NCBI RefSeq assembly: GCF_015278125.1
Contig: NZ_JADILO010000007.1
Coordinates: 62,001-126,000 of the forward strand
Reading direction: 5' to 3'
Length of the DNA: 64,000 nt
Source: Vibrio fluminensis
Lineage (GTDB): Bacteria > Pseudomonadota > Gammaproteobacteria > Enterobacterales > Vibrionaceae
Shown here: piece by piece, positions 50,159 through 62,117 of the stretch
How the letters are laid out: each line of letters starts with the position of its first letter
Position numbering within the stretch: the stretch's first letter is position 1
The notes under the pieces: generated by a model
The model's database searches: none
What the model was told of the DNA's origin: nothing
The model's input: the letters and a program-made list of their open reading frames with translations, nothing else
Position numbers and translations under genes: made by a program

Positions 50159-51457
50159 GTGGTTGAAAGGTTAACTTGGAAAAGGCTGGTCTGGGAGCTG
50201 GCTTTTTTTTACACCCCTTGGGTGATCGTTGGTTTGATTTTCGGATATATGCCGTGGTTGCTTTTAGCTGCCACGGTTTTGCAGCTTGTATGGCATCTAC
50301 ATAACCAAATGCGTCTGTCGGCGTGGTTGTGGGATGAGAAACGTCTAACGCCACCATCGGGTACCGGAAACTGGGAAGAGTTGTTTAACGGGATCTACCG
50401 TCTTCAACAACGTCAGCGTCGTAAGCGCAAAGAACTGACCAACCTGATTCGTCGTTTTCGTAATGGTGCAGAATCACTACCCGATGCGGTGGTGGTGTTC
50501 CGTAGTGAAGGTAATATTGTTTGGTGCAACAAGCTTGCTCAGCACTTACTCGGTTTTCGTTGGCCGGATGACTCTGGTCAGCCGATTTCGAACTTGATTC
50601 GTACGCCTGATTTTATCAAATACCTCAATAAACAAGATTACTCCGAGCCACTTGAGATGCGTTCACCACTCAATGTTGAGCGTATGCTGGAATTGCGTAT
50701 CGTGCCGTACACGGAAGGTGAACACCTAATGGTGGTACGTGATGTGACCCAGCTAAAACAGCTTGAAGGGATGCGTCGTAACTTCTTTGCTAACGTTTCT
50801 CATGAACTTCGAACGCCAATGACTGTGTTGCAGGGTTATCTTGAGATGACCGAAGATCCCGATATGTTGGTGGGACCAATGTGGTCTCGTGCACATGGCG
50901 TGATGACAGAGCAGCTTAACCGTATGAATAGCTTAGTTAATCAGCTATTGACGCTCTCAAAGATCGAAGCGGCACCGATGCATGAGTTGGAAGAAGTTGT
51001 TAATGTACCAGCTATGCTAGAAGTGCTCGAGAAAGAAGCCTCCAGTTTAAGTGGTGATCAAAACCACAAACTTAAATTTGAAGTGGATGAGTCATTGTTG
51101 GTTCTAGGTGATGATGATCAGCTACGCAGCGCAATTTCCAATCTCGTTTATAACGCAGTGAAATACACACCCGCGGGCGCCGAAGTGAATGTACGCTGGT
51201 ATCTCACGCCGCAAGGAGCTTGTTTAGCCGTGGAAGATAGCGGTGAGGGTATTGAGCCGCAACATTTACACCGTCTCACTGAGCGTTTTTACCGAGTTGA
51301 TAAAGCCCGCTCGCGCGATACCGGTGGCAGTGGTTTAGGTTTGGCAATTGTGAAGCACGCCCTGACTCACCACGACTCTCATCTTGATATAGAAAGTAAA
51401 GTCGGGGTTGGCAGTAAGTTCTCTTTCATTCTGCCTGAACGCTTGGTGGTGAAGTAA
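50159..51457 (+). CDS. phoR: Phosphate sensor histidine kinase PhoR
   Basis: A 432-residue inner-membrane kinase. Two N-terminal membrane segments (about 12-30 and 32-47), a PAS domain (about 100-195), HisKA with His215 in [10 protein letters not shown], and HATPase motifs [19 protein letters not shown] and [12 protein letters not shown]. It has no large periplasmic sensor, as usual for PhoR, which takes its signal from PstSCAB-PhoU. GTG start with GGAGAAG upstream, 18 bp after phoB. Confidence 0.97.
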   Translation: MVERLTWKRLVWELAFFYTPWVIVGLIFGYMPWLLLAATVLQLVWHLHNQMRLSAWLWDEKRLTPPSGTGNWEELFNGIYRLQQRQRRKRKELTNLIRRFRNGAESLPDAVVVFRSEGNIVWCNKLAQHLLGFRWPDDSGQPISNLIRTPDFIKYLNKQDYSEPLEMRSPLNVERMLELRIVPYTEGEHLMVVRDVTQLKQLEGMRRNFFANVSHELRTPMTVLQGYLEMTEDPDMLVGPMWSRAHGVMTEQLNRMNSLVNQLLTLSKIEAAPMHELEEVVNVPAMLEVLEKEASSLSGDQNHKLKFEVDESLLVLGDDDQLRSAISNLVYNAVKYTPAGAEVNVRWYLTPQGACLAVEDSGEGIEPQHLHRLTERFYRVDKARSRDTGGSGLGLAIVKHALTHHDSHLDIESKVGVGSKFSFILPERLVVK

Positions 51458-52450
51458 ATGAAAGCAAGGATAGCGCTTACTTTAGTGTCAATGATGACTG
51501 GCTTACTTACTGTACCCGTTCATGCATCAGTGCATGCATCCGATACTGCTCAAGACCAGTTCCGCGTCTATAACAAAGTGCCGGGCATTAGTGGTGAGCT
51601 AACCAGTGTGGGTTCGGATACGCTGGCTGGGATGACTACTTTGTGGGTGGAAGAGTTTAAACAACTCTATCCTGGCGTGAATGGTCAGGTACAGGCTTCG
51701 GGTTCTTCGACGGCGCCGCCAGCGCTTACCGAGCAAACCGCTCAGTTTGGCCCCATGAGCCGGCCAATGCGAAATAGTGAAATTGAAGCGTTTGAACGTG
51801 CTCATGGTTATAAGCCAACAGCACTGCGAGTGGCGATTGATGCGATTGGTATCTTTGTTCACCAAGACAATCCAATCAAAGGTATGAATTTCTCGCAGTT
51901 GGACAGTATTTTTTCTGCTACTTTACGCTGCGGTGCGACTAAGCCAGTGCACACTTGGGCAGATCTCGGTATGAACTACTCTTGGGCAAAGCGAACAATT
52001 CAAAAATTTGGCCGCAACTCGGTATCGGGTACTTATGGCTACTTTAAGAAAAATGCTCTGTGTGGTGGAGATTTTCGCAATACCGTCAATGAGCAGCCAG
52101 GCTCAGCTTCAGTGGTGCAGTCAGTTGCGTCATCAATTAACACGATTGGTTATTCCGGCGTTGGTTATCAAGTCTCTGGTGTAAAACGCATTCCAATTGC
52201 CCGTGAGGGCAAAAACTATGTCGAACCAACGAGAGATAATATTCTTTCTGGTGAGTACCCACTATCACGTTACTTGTATGTTTATATAAACAAGCATCCG
52301 AGTAAGTCGCTCTCTCCATTAGAGCGCGAGTTTATTCGTTTTATCTATTCTAAGCAGGGACAAGACTTGGTAGAAAAAGATGGTTATGTGGCCATTTCTC
52401 CCCACATTGCGGAGCAAGAACTTGCCAAGGTTGGAATAGGGGCTAATTAA
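51458..52450 (+). CDS. pstS: Periplasmic phosphate-binding protein PstS-like
   Basis: A 330-residue PstS-family solute-binding protein with a signal peptide cleaved around VHASVHAS. SVGSDTLAGMTTLW and QASGSSTAPPALTEQ form the usual phosphate-binding loops, with SRNSVSGTY-type GRNSVSGTYGYF. It starts at the base after the phoR stop codon, so it belongs to the phoBR operon rather than standing before pstC. It presumably delivers phosphate to PstCAB encoded 5 kb away. A divergent second pstS elsewhere in the genome cannot be excluded. Confidence 0.9.
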   Translation: MKARIALTLVSMMTGLLTVPVHASVHASDTAQDQFRVYNKVPGISGELTSVGSDTLAGMTTLWVEEFKQLYPGVNGQVQASGSSTAPPALTEQTAQFGPMSRPMRNSEIEAFERAHGYKPTALRVAIDAIGIFVHQDNPIKGMNFSQLDSIFSATLRCGATKPVHTWADLGMNYSWAKRTIQKFGRNSVSGTYGYFKKNALCGGDFRNTVNEQPGSASVVQSVASSINTIGYSGVGYQVSGVKRIPIAREGKNYVEPTRDNILSGEYPLSRYLYVYINKHPSKSLSPLEREFIRFIYSKQGQDLVEKDGYVAISPHIAEQELAKVGIGAN

Positions 52451-52461
52451 CTGTCGTTAAG

Positions 52462-52495
52462 CAATAAGGGCGCGTCGAGCGCCTTTATTGTTTTT
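52462..52495. terminator. Terminator between pstS and ppx
   Basis: CAATAAGGGCGC, loop GTCGA region, GCGCCTTTATTGTTTTT; it suits pstS best and can act for the converging ppx. Confidence 0.8.
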
Positions 52496-52509
52496 GAATC
52501 TAGCGGCTG

Positions 52510-54015
52510 TTAACTAAACGCCAAACACCACTCTGCATCTTGCCAATAAGCTTGCTCACTCATCAGATCGGCATGGAGTAATTTGTTGCTCTCAAGCCAA
52601 TTTAATTCTGTGCAAGTGAGTGACCACTTATCGTTTGAATCCACGGCGAGTGAAATGTCAGGTAATGGGTCATCGCTTCTTTGTCCGTTAAGCACAATCG
52701 CGAGACGAAGGATTCGAACTAGATTCACCACATGTTTTTTCTTATACAGGGCGAACTCTTCCATTTCATTGAGCTTGAAAGACTTCCTTTGAAAGCGAGC
52801 CAAAGTTGCCAGTACACGTTGCTGTTCAACGTTAAAGCCCGGCATGGTGGTATGGCGAAGAATATAAGCAGAATGCCGATGGAAGCCTTTTAAGCTGATA
52901 CTTAATCCTACTTCGTGCAACAGTGCACTCCAATCCAATAAGTCGAAGAGCTCAGACTTAGATTTGATACCGATGTCTTTGTGTATTTGGGTCAGAAATT
53001 CGCCAGCTTGCCCTTTGATTCGCGCAGCATGTTCGAGATCGACGAGATGTTTTTGCGCAAGATTCTCAGTAGTGCGCATGCGAATATCAGAGCGTTTAAA
53101 GCGCTCTTCCATTTCGTACAACAAGCCTTCACGTAATGCGCCTTCAGAAAAATGCATTTCACTGATTTTAAGATCAAGAAAGATAGCGTACATAATAGCA
53201 ACACCGGCAGCAAAGACGGGTTTTCGTTCAGGTGTTAAGCCTTCAAGCTCGATATCCTCAATCTGTTTCCATTCGCACAGTTTGGTTATCAATGCATTGA
53301 GACGCTTTGCGGTAATGATACCATCCTCATGGCCTAAGCCGATCAACACCTCTCGAATGGCTTTGGTTGTGCCTGATGAACCGAAAGCGATAGACCAGCC
53401 TTTTTTACGATAGCGTTGAGCAAGCGACTCGAGTTTTTGTTCCGCTGCAAGAATCGCATTGGTGAAATTTTTGTTGGACAGCTTACCATTGGCAAAGTAT
53501 CGGTCGGTAAAGCTGACACATCCCATTTGTTTGCTATTAAGTAGCTCCGGCTCAAAGCCTGTCCCACAAATTATTTCAGTACTACCACCACCAATATCGA
53601 CGATGAGTTTTGAATCTGATTGAGGCTGAGTATGGGAGACTCCTTGATAAATCAGGCGCGCTTCTTCTTCACCGGAAATAATTTCGATAGGGAAAGGCAA
53701 TGCTTCTCGTGCTCGTTGGATAAAGATATGCGCGTTATTGGCTTGCCTTAAGGTGTGAGTGCCAGCGATTCGTACGTTGTGTACCGAGAAGCCTTGCAGT
53801 CTTTCTGCGAACATGGCTAAGCATTCTAATCCGCGTTCAATGGCGGCATTATCAAGGTTATTTTGTCTATCGAGTCCTTCGGCTAGGCGCACGCGCTGTT
53901 TATGGCGGCTAACGAGCTGTAAGTCTTGCCTGACGACTTTAGCTACCACCATATGGAAGCTATTCGACCCTAAATCGATAGCGGCAACATCTCTGATATC
54001 AGGGGATTGATTCAT
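52510..54015 (-). CDS. ppx: Exopolyphosphatase Ppx
   Basis: Removes terminal phosphate from polyphosphate; related GppA enzymes also use pppGpp. The 501-residue protein has the actin-like ATPase-fold motifs [14 protein letters not shown] and [21 protein letters not shown], and a C-terminal helical HD-like region with [21 protein letters not shown]. It overlaps the 3' end of ppk by 17 bases, so the two are translated from one mRNA. Confidence 0.95.
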   Translation of the reverse strand: MNQSPDIRDVAAIDLGSNSFHMVVAKVVRQDLQLVSRHKQRVRLAEGLDRQNNLDNAAIERGLECLAMFAERLQGFSVHNVRIAGTHTLRQANNAHIFIQRAREALPFPIEIISGEEEARLIYQGVSHTQPQSDSKLIVDIGGGSTEIICGTGFEPELLNSKQMGCVSFTDRYFANGKLSNKNFTNAILAAEQKLESLAQRYRKKGWSIAFGSSGTTKAIREVLIGLGHEDGIITAKRLNALITKLCEWKQIEDIELEGLTPERKPVFAAGVAIMYAIFLDLKISEMHFSEGALREGLLYEMEERFKRSDIRMRTTENLAQKHLVDLEHAARIKGQAGEFLTQIHKDIGIKSKSELFDLLDWSALLHEVGLSISLKGFHRHSAYILRHTTMPGFNVEQQRVLATLARFQRKSFKLNEMEEFALYKKKHVVNLVRILRLAIVLNGQRSDDPLPDISLAVDSNDKWSLTCTELNWLESNKLLHADLMSEQAYWQDAEWCLAFS

Positions 54016-56083
54016 TCTTCTTCTTTGCTTGCTTCTCTACATTTTTAAGATAGTCGTAAATCGCTAATTGTGAACGTACTTTTTTACGATTACCGCGAGC
54101 AACGTAGCGATTGCTCATCTCTTTGTCTATCCAACGAGCTTTAACTGTATCGATAAAATGAATGTTGACGATATCGATAATGCGCTGTTTCAGACGAGGG
54201 TCACGAACTGGTGTGCCCACCTCGACACGGTGATCGATATTACGTGTCATCCAATCGGCTGAAGAGATATAGACCTGTGGATCGCCGTCGTTATGGGTAA
54301 TGAGTACTCGTGGGTGCTCTAAAAATCGATCGACAATACTGATTATCTTGATGTTTTCACTGACGCCTTCCACTCCGGGCACAAGTGCACACATGCCGCG
54401 AACGACTATGCGAATTTTGACCCCAAACGTGCTGGCGCCGTAAAGTTTATTGATCAGTCCCTTGTCGACGAGATTGTTCACTTTAAGGGTGATCGTCGCC
54501 TTTTTACCCAGTTTGGCATTGGCAATTTCTGTGTCGATCAATCGATAGAGTTGGCTGCGTGAATTGCGTGGTGAAACAATCAGTTGGTTAAACTTAACTG
54601 GACGATATGGGTTTTCAATATAGCCAAATACATTACGTACTTCGTTGGCGATTTCAGGGTCGGCGGTTAAGAGCGAGAAATCGGTGTAGATACGCGCGTT
54701 TTTCTCATGAAAATTACCGGTGCCGATATGGGCGTAACGAACAATCTCATCGCCTTCTCGACGGTTAATCAGCAGTAATTTCGAATGGATCTTTAACCCA
54801 GGAGTACCAAAGATCACTTGGACACCCGCTTCAGTAAGCACTTTTGCCCACTCAATATTGGCTTGCTCGTCAAAACGCGCTTGCAGCTCAACGACCACGG
54901 TGACTTTTTTGCCATTGTGCACCGCGTCTATTAATGAGTTCATTAAGCGAGAATCTTTAGCGACACGGTAAATATTGATTTTGATACTTAAGACTTTGGG
55001 ATCAAAGGAAGCTTGGCGCACCAGTTCTGTGATGTGCTCAAAGGTGTGATAGGGGTAGTAGAGCAATATGTCTTGGTTTTTGATCGCATCAAAGCTGTTT
55101 TTGTAGCCATCGAAGTCGGCACAACGCATGGGTGGCAGCGGCTTATTTTCTAAATAGTCGCGACCCACATTGGGAAAAGCAATAAAGTCTTTAAAGTTAT
55201 GGTAACGAGAGCCGGGGATAAGGCTGTCATAGCTCGAAATTCCGAGCTTCTTGCAGAGAAAACTGAGCATATCTTCTGGCATATCGCGCTCATAAACAAA
55301 GCGCACGGGCATGGCGGTAAGACGTTGGCTAACCCCTTCAGACATTTGCTCTAGCAGGCTATATTCTACTTCTCGACTCAAGTCGTATTCAGCATCACGG
55401 GTCATCTTCATCGCAAAGCCGTTGATTTCGTCGTATTCAAAAAAACCTCGGAATAGATCGTCGAGACAGTAACGAATAATGTTGTCGAGTAAAATAATTG
55501 TTTTTCGTCGTTTGCCTTTTTGCTCTGGCACCATCACAAAACGAGGCAGGTGATCGGTTGGGATCTCTAATAATACATATTGAGTGTGTTCATCACGTTT
55601 TAATTCAACCGCAATATAAGCGTATTCGTCTTTTAGAAACTGCAATAGATTGATTTCGTCGGTAAGTAAAACTGGCGACATATGAGGTAATACTTGGCGG
55701 CGAAAGTATTTCTGAATCCAACCTTGTTGCCTTTCACTCAACTGGTGTTCATTGACGAGAAAGATACGTCGGCGTGCCATTTCACGGATCAGTTCTTGGT
55801 AGAGTTCATCAAAGCGCTCGTTGAGCTTCAACGCTTTTGACTGCATTTTGGTCAGTAGGTGCTTGGAGTTGTCGTTACCGCCACGTTCTTGGTTGATAAG
55901 AATACGACGTTTTACGCCAGCAAAGCGGACTTTGTAAAACTCATCAAGGTTATTAGAAAAAATACCTAAAAAGCGTATACGCTCAATCAATGGGACAGAC
56001 TTATCCGCCGCTTCTTGTAAGACTCGTTCGTTAAAAGATAGCCAACTTAGTTCTTTCTCTATATAGAGCTTTTCTGAACTCAT
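53999..56083 (-). CDS. ppk: Polyphosphate kinase Ppk
   Basis: Makes polyphosphate from ATP reversibly. The 694-residue membrane-associated protein begins with [17 protein letters not shown] and carries the autophosphorylated-histidine regions [10 protein letters not shown] and [19 protein letters not shown] (both HKD-like). First gene of ppk-ppx, divergent from pstC across about 630 bp that include a Pho box, so polyphosphate and phosphate uptake may be coordinated. Confidence 0.96.
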   Translation of the reverse strand: MSSEKLYIEKELSWLSFNERVLQEAADKSVPLIERIRFLGIFSNNLDEFYKVRFAGVKRRILINQERGGNDNSKHLLTKMQSKALKLNERFDELYQELIREMARRRIFLVNEHQLSERQQGWIQKYFRRQVLPHMSPVLLTDEINLLQFLKDEYAYIAVELKRDEHTQYVLLEIPTDHLPRFVMVPEQKGKRRKTIILLDNIIRYCLDDLFRGFFEYDEINGFAMKMTRDAEYDLSREVEYSLLEQMSEGVSQRLTAMPVRFVYERDMPEDMLSFLCKKLGISSYDSLIPGSRYHNFKDFIAFPNVGRDYLENKPLPPMRCADFDGYKNSFDAIKNQDILLYYPYHTFEHITELVRQASFDPKVLSIKINIYRVAKDSRLMNSLIDAVHNGKKVTVVVELQARFDEQANIEWAKVLTEAGVQVIFGTPGLKIHSKLLLINRREGDEIVRYAHIGTGNFHEKNARIYTDFSLLTADPEIANEVRNVFGYIENPYRPVKFNQLIVSPRNSRSQLYRLIDTEIANAKLGKKATITLKVNNLVDKGLINKLYGASTFGVKIRIVVRGMCALVPGVEGVSENIKIISIVDRFLEHPRVLITHNDGDPQVYISSADWMTRNIDHRVEVGTPVRDPRLKQRIIDIVNIHFIDTVKARWIDKEMSNRYVARGNRKKVRSQLAIYDYLKNVEKQAKKKNESIP

Positions 56084-56714
56084 CTTAGGGTCCTTATATT
56101 TCTATACGTACGCAGTCAGGAGATACGCTCTCCGATAAAAAGGAGATTAAAGAAGGGGAAGCGAAACGCTGACTTAGAACTCGGTTCTACTGAGTAAAAA
56201 TTAACACAGTCAATAGCCTAGCTTACAACAGCGATGAATATCATAAACAAGTATGAGAATTTATAGTATTGAAGCAACTAGGGCATAACTATAAAAAAGT
56301 ATAGGTTAGGGAAAGAAAATTAAGGCATTTTCATGAAGGCTTTATTGCAAAGTTTGACTAATTTTCATTCATCGATACTCGACATCCAACCCGCATAGTT
56401 GGAAAAGATATCTGATTATATTCAGTAATTTATTAACCGCTGTAATATAATTGTCATCAAAGAGAAATAGTATATCCTCGAGCGTAAATAGAATCTTGAT
56501 GTGTTTAAGTGTGTTTTCTCACCAACACAGTGTTTTATTGAGCAATTCGTGATCTTATCATCACTCTCAAGCTAAGTTATCGGCTATAGAGTGATAGATG
56601 CCGCCGATCCTCTCGAGCAAAAAAGATAGCCTGAGCAAGACTTAACACGAGCTAGCGTGCCGTAATGATTGAACCGCGACCCATCGCATTAACAGAAGCT
56701 GAGTATTTACCGTA
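56084..56714. promoter_or_regulatory. Divergent ppk/pstC control region
   Basis: 631 bases with no believable gene. The only strong signal is the Pho box at 56440. No PhoB-type repeat was seen in the orientation of ppk near its start. Confidence 0.6.
56440..56473 (+). promoter_or_regulatory. Pho box and -10 element of pstCAB-phoU
   Basis: CTGTAAT-ATAA-TTGTCAT (56440-56457) is a very good PhoB box. TAGTAT (56468-56473) follows after ten bases as the -10, leaving a leader of about 235 nt before pstC. Confidence 0.85.
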
Positions 56715-58901
56715 ATGACAAAAGCAGATTTTTCGCTCAAAGAAAAAGACCGCAAGCGACTGGTTAAAGATCGCCTGGTCAAATTTGCGGTGTCTGCTGG
56801 TGGTGTTGGTGTATTGGCTGCCTTGGTTTTGATCTTTGTCTATTTAGCCATGATGGTGTTGCCGCTGTTTTCAGATGCCAAACTTACGCCAAATATTGCT
56901 CAGCAGGCGATCACCACACCAGAGCCTCTTGCTGCTGGTATTGATGATTACGGTGAACATGCTTTTGTTATTTCCAAACAAGGGCAGGTGGATTTTTGGG
57001 CGATGGATAAAGCGCATCCTGAGCCAAAATTGTCGGTTAACTTTACTCAGGAATTTACTCTGTTTGCTTCGATGCCGACAGCTGATGACTGGTTTGCGTT
57101 TGCGACCTCGCAAGGGCAAGTGAAACTGTTCCAGCCGCAAATGAACCACGTGATTGAAAATGATCGTCGAGTGTTTTCGCCGGAAGTGAATCAATACAAC
57201 GTACCTATCGATTTGAAATTTGCGGACGTTGAGTTAAGCAAATTTGCTTTTTCTAAAGGTAAGCAACTGGTGTTGGTTGGTTACTACAATGACAATAAAG
57301 TACGAATTCGTTGGCAAAATAGTGCAGGGCAGATCTATACCCATCAATTCCCGCAAGCTATTGCAACGATCGACCAATTGATTGTTGCCCCAGATGGCAA
57401 AACTATCTATTTGCGCCAAGATTCAGAGCTTATTGTGATTAAGCAGCATGGTGATCATTATGCGGTGCGAGAGATTGTTGATTTAAGCCAAGGTGAGGCG
57501 AAACACGCAGTGAGTAATATTGATGTCCTCTCTGGCGCATCTTCCCTGTTGGTGACGCATCGAGATGGCTTAGTATCGCAATGGTTTGATGTATTGAAAG
57601 ATCAGCAGCGTCATCTGACCTTTATTCGCGAGTTCAAACTCGCGGCTGAGCTGCAGTTTTTGCTGCCGGATGCATACCGCAAAGGCTTTTATAGTTTTTA
57701 TATCAATGGCATGGTACAGAGCCATTACACCACCAGTGAAAAGTTGGTGATTTTTGAGCGAGCGTATAACAAAGCCCCTCAATTTGCGGCGATGTCAGAC
57801 AATGAGCAATACTTGATCGCGTTTGCTGACGGTGTTTTAAGTGTTGCTCACCTTGATAACCCTTTCCCTGAGGTATCGCTGTCATCGCTGTGGCAAAAAG
57901 TGTGGTATGAAAGTTATCCAGAACCAGCCTATGTTTGGCAAACCACCTCGGCCAGTGATGAGTTTGAAGCGAAATTCAGTTTGGTGCCAATTGCCTTTGG
58001 TACCTTAAAAGCGGCGGCTTTTGCGATGCTATTTGCCATTCCGATTGCGGTTTTAGGGGCGATTTATACTGCTTACTTTATGACGCCACGTATGCGCCGC
58101 TTTGTGAAACCATCGATTGAACTGATGGAGGCCCTGCCGACAGTCATCATCGGTTTTCTTGCGGGGCTTTGGTTTGCGCCAATTGTGGAAAGTCACTTAA
58201 CGGCAGTCGTGGTCTTGTTGCTGTTTCTGCCGGTGGCCATTATCGCGATTGGTGTTCTGTGGCATAGCTTACCGACTCGCTGGACGCGTCGCCTACCTAA
58301 TGGCTGGCATGCACTGATTTTGATGCCTTGTTTGGTGATTATCACCGCGCTGATTTTAAGCCAAAGCTACAACATTGAGGCGCTGCTATTTAATGGTGAT
58401 GTGCGGATTTATCTTGCTGAGATAGGTATCGATTTCGATCAACGCAATGCACTCGTGGTGGGTTTTGCCATGGGCTTTGCTGTGATCCCGACCATTTTTA
58501 CCATTGCTGAAGATGCGATCTTCTCAGTGCCGAAACATCTATCTGATGGCTCTTTAGCACTGGGTGCAACACCGTGGCAAACCCTGATTTATGTAGTGCT
58601 GCTAACCGCAAGTCCGGGTATTTTCTCAGCGATTATGATGGGACTTGGGCGTGCAGTGGGTGAAACCATGATCGTACTAATGGCAACGGGTAATACCCCA
58701 ATCCTCGATTGGAATATCCTTGAAGGGATGCGTACCTTATCTGCAACTATTGCGGTGGAAATGCCTGAATCAGAAGTGGGTAGCTCGCACTTCCGAATTC
58801 TGTTCTTAGCGGCATTGATTTTGTTGGTGTTTACCTTTGCGGTGAACTCGATTGCTGAATGGGTTCGCCAACGTCTCCGTGAAAAGTACCGAGCTTTATA
58901 G
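56715..58901 (+). CDS. pstC: Phosphate ABC transporter permease PstC (large form)
   Basis: Inner-membrane subunit of the PstSCAB phosphate importer. At 728 residues it is more than twice E. coli PstC. TM1 lies at about 25-48; a periplasmic insert of about 370 residues follows; the transporter helices start near residue 430. The permease motif (EALPTVIIGFLAGLWFAP and later [14 protein letters not shown]) is intact. Large PstC/PstA with inserted domains are known in Pseudomonas and Vibrio. First gene of pstC-pstA-pstB-phoU. Confidence 0.95.
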   Translation: MTKADFSLKEKDRKRLVKDRLVKFAVSAGGVGVLAALVLIFVYLAMMVLPLFSDAKLTPNIAQQAITTPEPLAAGIDDYGEHAFVISKQGQVDFWAMDKAHPEPKLSVNFTQEFTLFASMPTADDWFAFATSQGQVKLFQPQMNHVIENDRRVFSPEVNQYNVPIDLKFADVELSKFAFSKGKQLVLVGYYNDNKVRIRWQNSAGQIYTHQFPQAIATIDQLIVAPDGKTIYLRQDSELIVIKQHGDHYAVREIVDLSQGEAKHAVSNIDVLSGASSLLVTHRDGLVSQWFDVLKDQQRHLTFIREFKLAAELQFLLPDAYRKGFYSFYINGMVQSHYTTSEKLVIFERAYNKAPQFAAMSDNEQYLIAFADGVLSVAHLDNPFPEVSLSSLWQKVWYESYPEPAYVWQTTSASDEFEAKFSLVPIAFGTLKAAAFAMLFAIPIAVLGAIYTAYFMTPRMRRFVKPSIELMEALPTVIIGFLAGLWFAPIVESHLTAVVVLLLFLPVAIIAIGVLWHSLPTRWTRRLPNGWHALILMPCLVIITALILSQSYNIEALLFNGDVRIYLAEIGIDFDQRNALVVGFAMGFAVIPTIFTIAEDAIFSVPKHLSDGSLALGATPWQTLIYVVLLTASPGIFSAIMMGLGRAVGETMIVLMATGNTPILDWNILEGMRTLSATIAVEMPESEVGSSHFRILFLAALILLVFTFAVNSIAEWVRQRLREKYRAL

Positions 58902-58925
58902 ATTGAATGAATAGGACAGTTGTTT

Positions 58926-60572
58926 GTGTTTAAGTGGCTAAAATCAGGCGCGCCTTGGATATGGCTAACCGGCGGTGCAGTCAGCATTAGTTTGTTGTCT
59001 GTTCTTGGCTTGTTGTTGCTTATCGGTTGGAAAGGCCTGTCCTATTTTTGGCCGGCCCCTCTCTATCAATGGACTAAGACGGATGGTGAGATCCTAGTTG
59101 GTCAACTCTATGCACAAGATTCGGTGTCAGTGGATTACTTGAGAGAGTTAGCCATCCCTTTACCCTTAGATGTTGTGGAGAAAGGGCAAGTAGAACGTCT
59201 AAATATCAAGGTTGCCAATCGTGATTTATACCCCGCAGATTTTATTTCGATTTTAGACATCAATATTGAAAGTCGCACTCAGCCGAAAGATTGGGCGGTG
59301 ATTGAGCGGACGCGAAGTGGCGATTTTTATGGGCGCCCAATCGCTTATCAAGATGCTCAAGGCCAGAACCACCAAGATTTTCAAGCTCGTCTTATTGAGT
59401 CTCTTGATTTCAGTCAGTTAGTGCGTGATGAAATTGAGCGAGTGATTGAAGATGAAGTACAGACGATCAGTGCACAGGCGAATGATCTCCGGCTAGAAAA
59501 GCGCAAGCGTGAGTTAAATGGACAACTTAACGAAGATTATCTAGCTCAATACGGCGCGCAGTCAAAGCAGTTTAGTCAGCAATTATCACAAGCAGAAGCC
59601 AAGTTAGACGATTTACGCAGTAAACTCGCTAAACAAGGTTTGCTGGTGGAAGATATGACGGGGCAGCAAGTGCTGATCCCATTGAGTCATATTCTTGATA
59701 TTTGGTATCCAAACCAAATGAGTGTTGGTGATAAGGCGCTTCAGTGGTCGAAAGAAATGTGGAAGTTTTTATCCACCTCACCACGCGAATCCAACTCGGA
59801 AGGTGGTGTATTTCCGGCAATGTTTGGTACGGTGCTTTTGGTGCTGATCATGTCAGTGATTGTAATGCCACTAGGGGTTATCGCTGCGATCTATATCCAT
59901 GAGTATGCCAAGAATAATATGTTTACGCGTATTATCCGTGTTGCGGTTATTAACCTCGCGGGTGTGCCTTCAATTGTTTATGGTGTGTTTGGCTTAGGTT
60001 TCTTTGTTTATACCCTTGGCGCATCGATCGATAACTTGTTTTATGCCGAGCGCCTGCCGACGCCGACGTTTGGTACACCTGGTCTATTATGGTCAGCATT
60101 GACCTTAGCGGTATTGACGTTGCCTGTAGTGATTGTCGCTACGGAAGAGGGCTTGTCCCGTATTCCAAATTCTGTACGTCATGGTTCTTTGGCGTTGGGA
60201 GCAACCCAATTTGAAACCATGTGGCGCATCGTGCTGCCGATGGCAAGCCCTGCGATTATTACCGGTTTAATCCTAGCGGTGGCTCGTGCAGCGGGAGAGG
60301 TTGCTCCGCTGATGTTAGTTGGTGCGGTAAAATTGGCTTCCAGCCTGCCAGTCGATGGGCAGTTTCCTTATATCCATCTTGAACGTAAATTTATGCATTT
60401 GGGCTTTCATATTTACGATGTAGGATTCCAAACGACCAATATTGAAAGTGCAAGACCGCTGGTGTATGCCACGTCATTCTTGCTCGTGACAGTGATTGTC
60501 GGGCTAAACTTAACCGCAATCAGCATTCGAAATAATTTGCGTGAGAAATATCGAACTTTAGGACAAGACTAA
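58926..60572 (+). CDS. pstA: Phosphate ABC transporter permease PstA (large form)
   Basis: Second membrane subunit of the importer, 548 residues from the GTG at 58926; a TTG at 58920 would add two residues, and AGGA at 58912 suits the GTG. TM1 at about 13-36, then a periplasmic insert of some 260 residues. The insert ends with a Gln/Glu/Lys-rich predicted coiled coil (about 165-240). The permease helices then begin near 297, with the loop [20 protein letters not shown]. PstC and PstA are both enlarged in the same place. Confidence 0.95.
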   Translation: MFKWLKSGAPWIWLTGGAVSISLLSVLGLLLLIGWKGLSYFWPAPLYQWTKTDGEILVGQLYAQDSVSVDYLRELAIPLPLDVVEKGQVERLNIKVANRDLYPADFISILDINIESRTQPKDWAVIERTRSGDFYGRPIAYQDAQGQNHQDFQARLIESLDFSQLVRDEIERVIEDEVQTISAQANDLRLEKRKRELNGQLNEDYLAQYGAQSKQFSQQLSQAEAKLDDLRSKLAKQGLLVEDMTGQQVLIPLSHILDIWYPNQMSVGDKALQWSKEMWKFLSTSPRESNSEGGVFPAMFGTVLLVLIMSVIVMPLGVIAAIYIHEYAKNNMFTRIIRVAVINLAGVPSIVYGVFGLGFFVYTLGASIDNLFYAERLPTPTFGTPGLLWSALTLAVLTLPVVIVATEEGLSRIPNSVRHGSLALGATQFETMWRIVLPMASPAIITGLILAVARAAGEVAPLMLVGAVKLASSLPVDGQFPYIHLERKFMHLGFHIYDVGFQTTNIESARPLVYATSFLLVTVIVGLNLTAISIRNNLREKYRTLGQD

Positions 60573-60574
60573 GT

Positions 60575-61393
60575 ATGTTTTCAGTCAATCAAGCATTGGG
60601 CTATCAAGCCCCATTGGATGTGAATAACCTCAGTGATGAGCAGACTGCGATTGCCATTGAAGGGCTGAATCTGTTCTACCAAAACAGTCAAGCACTTAAC
60701 GATATTTCAATGCGAATTCCTAAGGGACAGGTGACGGCTTTTATCGGTCCATCGGGTTGTGGCAAGTCGACATTATTGCGTTGTATCAACCGCATGAATG
60801 ATCTCGTCGAAGGTTGCCGTGTGACTGGTGAAGTCAAACTGCATGGTAGAAATGTGTATCATCCTGATGTGGATGTAGCAACGTTACGCCGCCGTGTTGG
60901 TATGGTGTTCCAGCGTCCTAACCCATTCCCTAAATCCATTTATGAGAATGTGGTTTATGGTTTGCGGTTACAAGGGGTGAAAAACAGCCGCGTACTTGAT
61001 GACTCGGTTGAACGTGCGCTGCGTGCCGCCGCCCTGTGGGATGAGGTTAAAGATCGTCTGCATGAAAATGCGTTTGGTCTATCGGGTGGTCAACAGCAGC
61101 GATTAGTGATTGCGCGTGCAATCGCGATTGAACCAGAAGTATTACTTTTGGATGAGCCGACCTCAGCGCTGGATCCGATTTCTACTTTAACCATTGAAGA
61201 GCTTATTAATGAGCTCAAAACCAAATATACTGTAGTTATCGTTACGCATAACATGCAGCAAGCTGCGCGTGTGAGTGATCACACCGCGTTTATTCATATG
61301 GGGAAATTGATCGAGTACTCAGATACGGATTCTATTTTCACTTCCCCATTGAAAAAGCAGACAGAAGACTACATTACAGGTCGATACGGATAA
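60575..61393 (+). CDS. pstB: Phosphate ABC transporter ATP-binding protein PstB
   Basis: The 272-residue ATPase of the importer: Walker [10 protein letters not shown], signature LSGGQQQR, Walker [13 protein letters not shown], and switch His in [14 protein letters not shown]. The PstB-type [18 protein letters not shown]-loop is present. About 25 extra N-terminal residues precede the ABC core. It starts two bases after pstA ends. Confidence 0.97.
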   Translation: MFSVNQALGYQAPLDVNNLSDEQTAIAIEGLNLFYQNSQALNDISMRIPKGQVTAFIGPSGCGKSTLLRCINRMNDLVEGCRVTGEVKLHGRNVYHPDVDVATLRRRVGMVFQRPNPFPKSIYENVVYGLRLQGVKNSRVLDDSVERALRAAALWDEVKDRLHENAFGLSGGQQQRLVIARAIAIEPEVLLLDEPTSALDPISTLTIEELINELKTKYTVVIVTHNMQQAARVSDHTAFIHMGKLIEYSDTDSIFTSPLKKQTEDYITGRYG

Positions 61394-61418
61394 TCATCAT
61401 TTTTTGCTAAGGATCCCA

Positions 61419-62117
61419 ATGAACTTTGGACGCCACATTTCAGGTCAATTTAACGTCGAATTAGAGTCAATTCGTACTCATGTTTTAACCATGGGTGGCT
61501 TGGTTGAGCAGCAGCTCTCTTTCGCGATGCAGGCGCTACATAAAGATGATATTGAGCTAGCAAGCAAAGTGGTGCGTGATGATCATAAAGTCAATGCGAT
61601 GGAAGTGTCGATTGATGAAGCTTGCACGCGCATTATTGCTAAGCGTCAGCCAACTGCGAAAGACTTGCGTCTGATTATGGCAATCATCAAAACTATTACT
61701 GACCTTGAGCGCATTGGTGATGTCGCCACCCGTATCGCCAGAGTGGCGATTGAAAACCCATCATCGCAAGATAAACCATTCAATGTTTCTCTAGAGCCTC
61801 TTTGTCGCCAAGCCGTGAACATGCTGCATCAAGTGCTGGATGCGTTTGCTCGCATGGATGTGGATGCCGCCGCCGCCGTCTACAAAATGGATGATCGCAT
61901 CGATAGCGAATACGAAGCGGTGATCCGCCAGCTCATGACTTACATGATGGAAGATCCGAAGAACATTCCGCAGATCTTGCAGGTCATGTGGTCTGCGCGT
62001 GCGATTGAGCGCGTCGGCGACCGCTGTCAGAACATCTGTGAATACATTATTTACTTTGTTAAAGGTAAAGATGTTCGTCACCTTGGTGAACAAAGTATTG
62101 ATGACGCGCTGCGCTAA
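61419..62117 (+). CDS. phoU: Phosphate signalling protein PhoU
   Basis: A 232-residue all-helical protein of two PhoU three-helix bundles, each with the acidic metal-site motif ([14 protein letters not shown] and [17 protein letters not shown]). It links the Pst transporter to PhoR and keeps the regulon off when phosphate is ample. ATG 61419 has TAAGGA upstream; an in-frame TTG at 61404 is less likely. Last gene of the pst operon; its stop codon overlaps that of the converging barrel gene. Confidence 0.97.
   Translation: MNFGRHISGQFNVELESIRTHVLTMGGLVEQQLSFAMQALHKDDIELASKVVRDDHKVNAMEVSIDEACTRIIAKRQPTAKDLRLIMAIIKTITDLERIGDVATRIARVAIENPSSQDKPFNVSLEPLCRQAVNMLHQVLDAFARMDVDAAAAVYKMDDRIDSEYEAVIRQLMTYMMEDPKNIPQILQVMWSARAIERVGDRCQNICEYIIYFVKGKDVRHLGEQSIDDALR

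Noticed and set aside
52964..53413. 149-codon plus-strand ORF inside ppx
   Set aside because: Shadow frame of ppx with Ser/Arg-rich composition; ppx is unmistakable.
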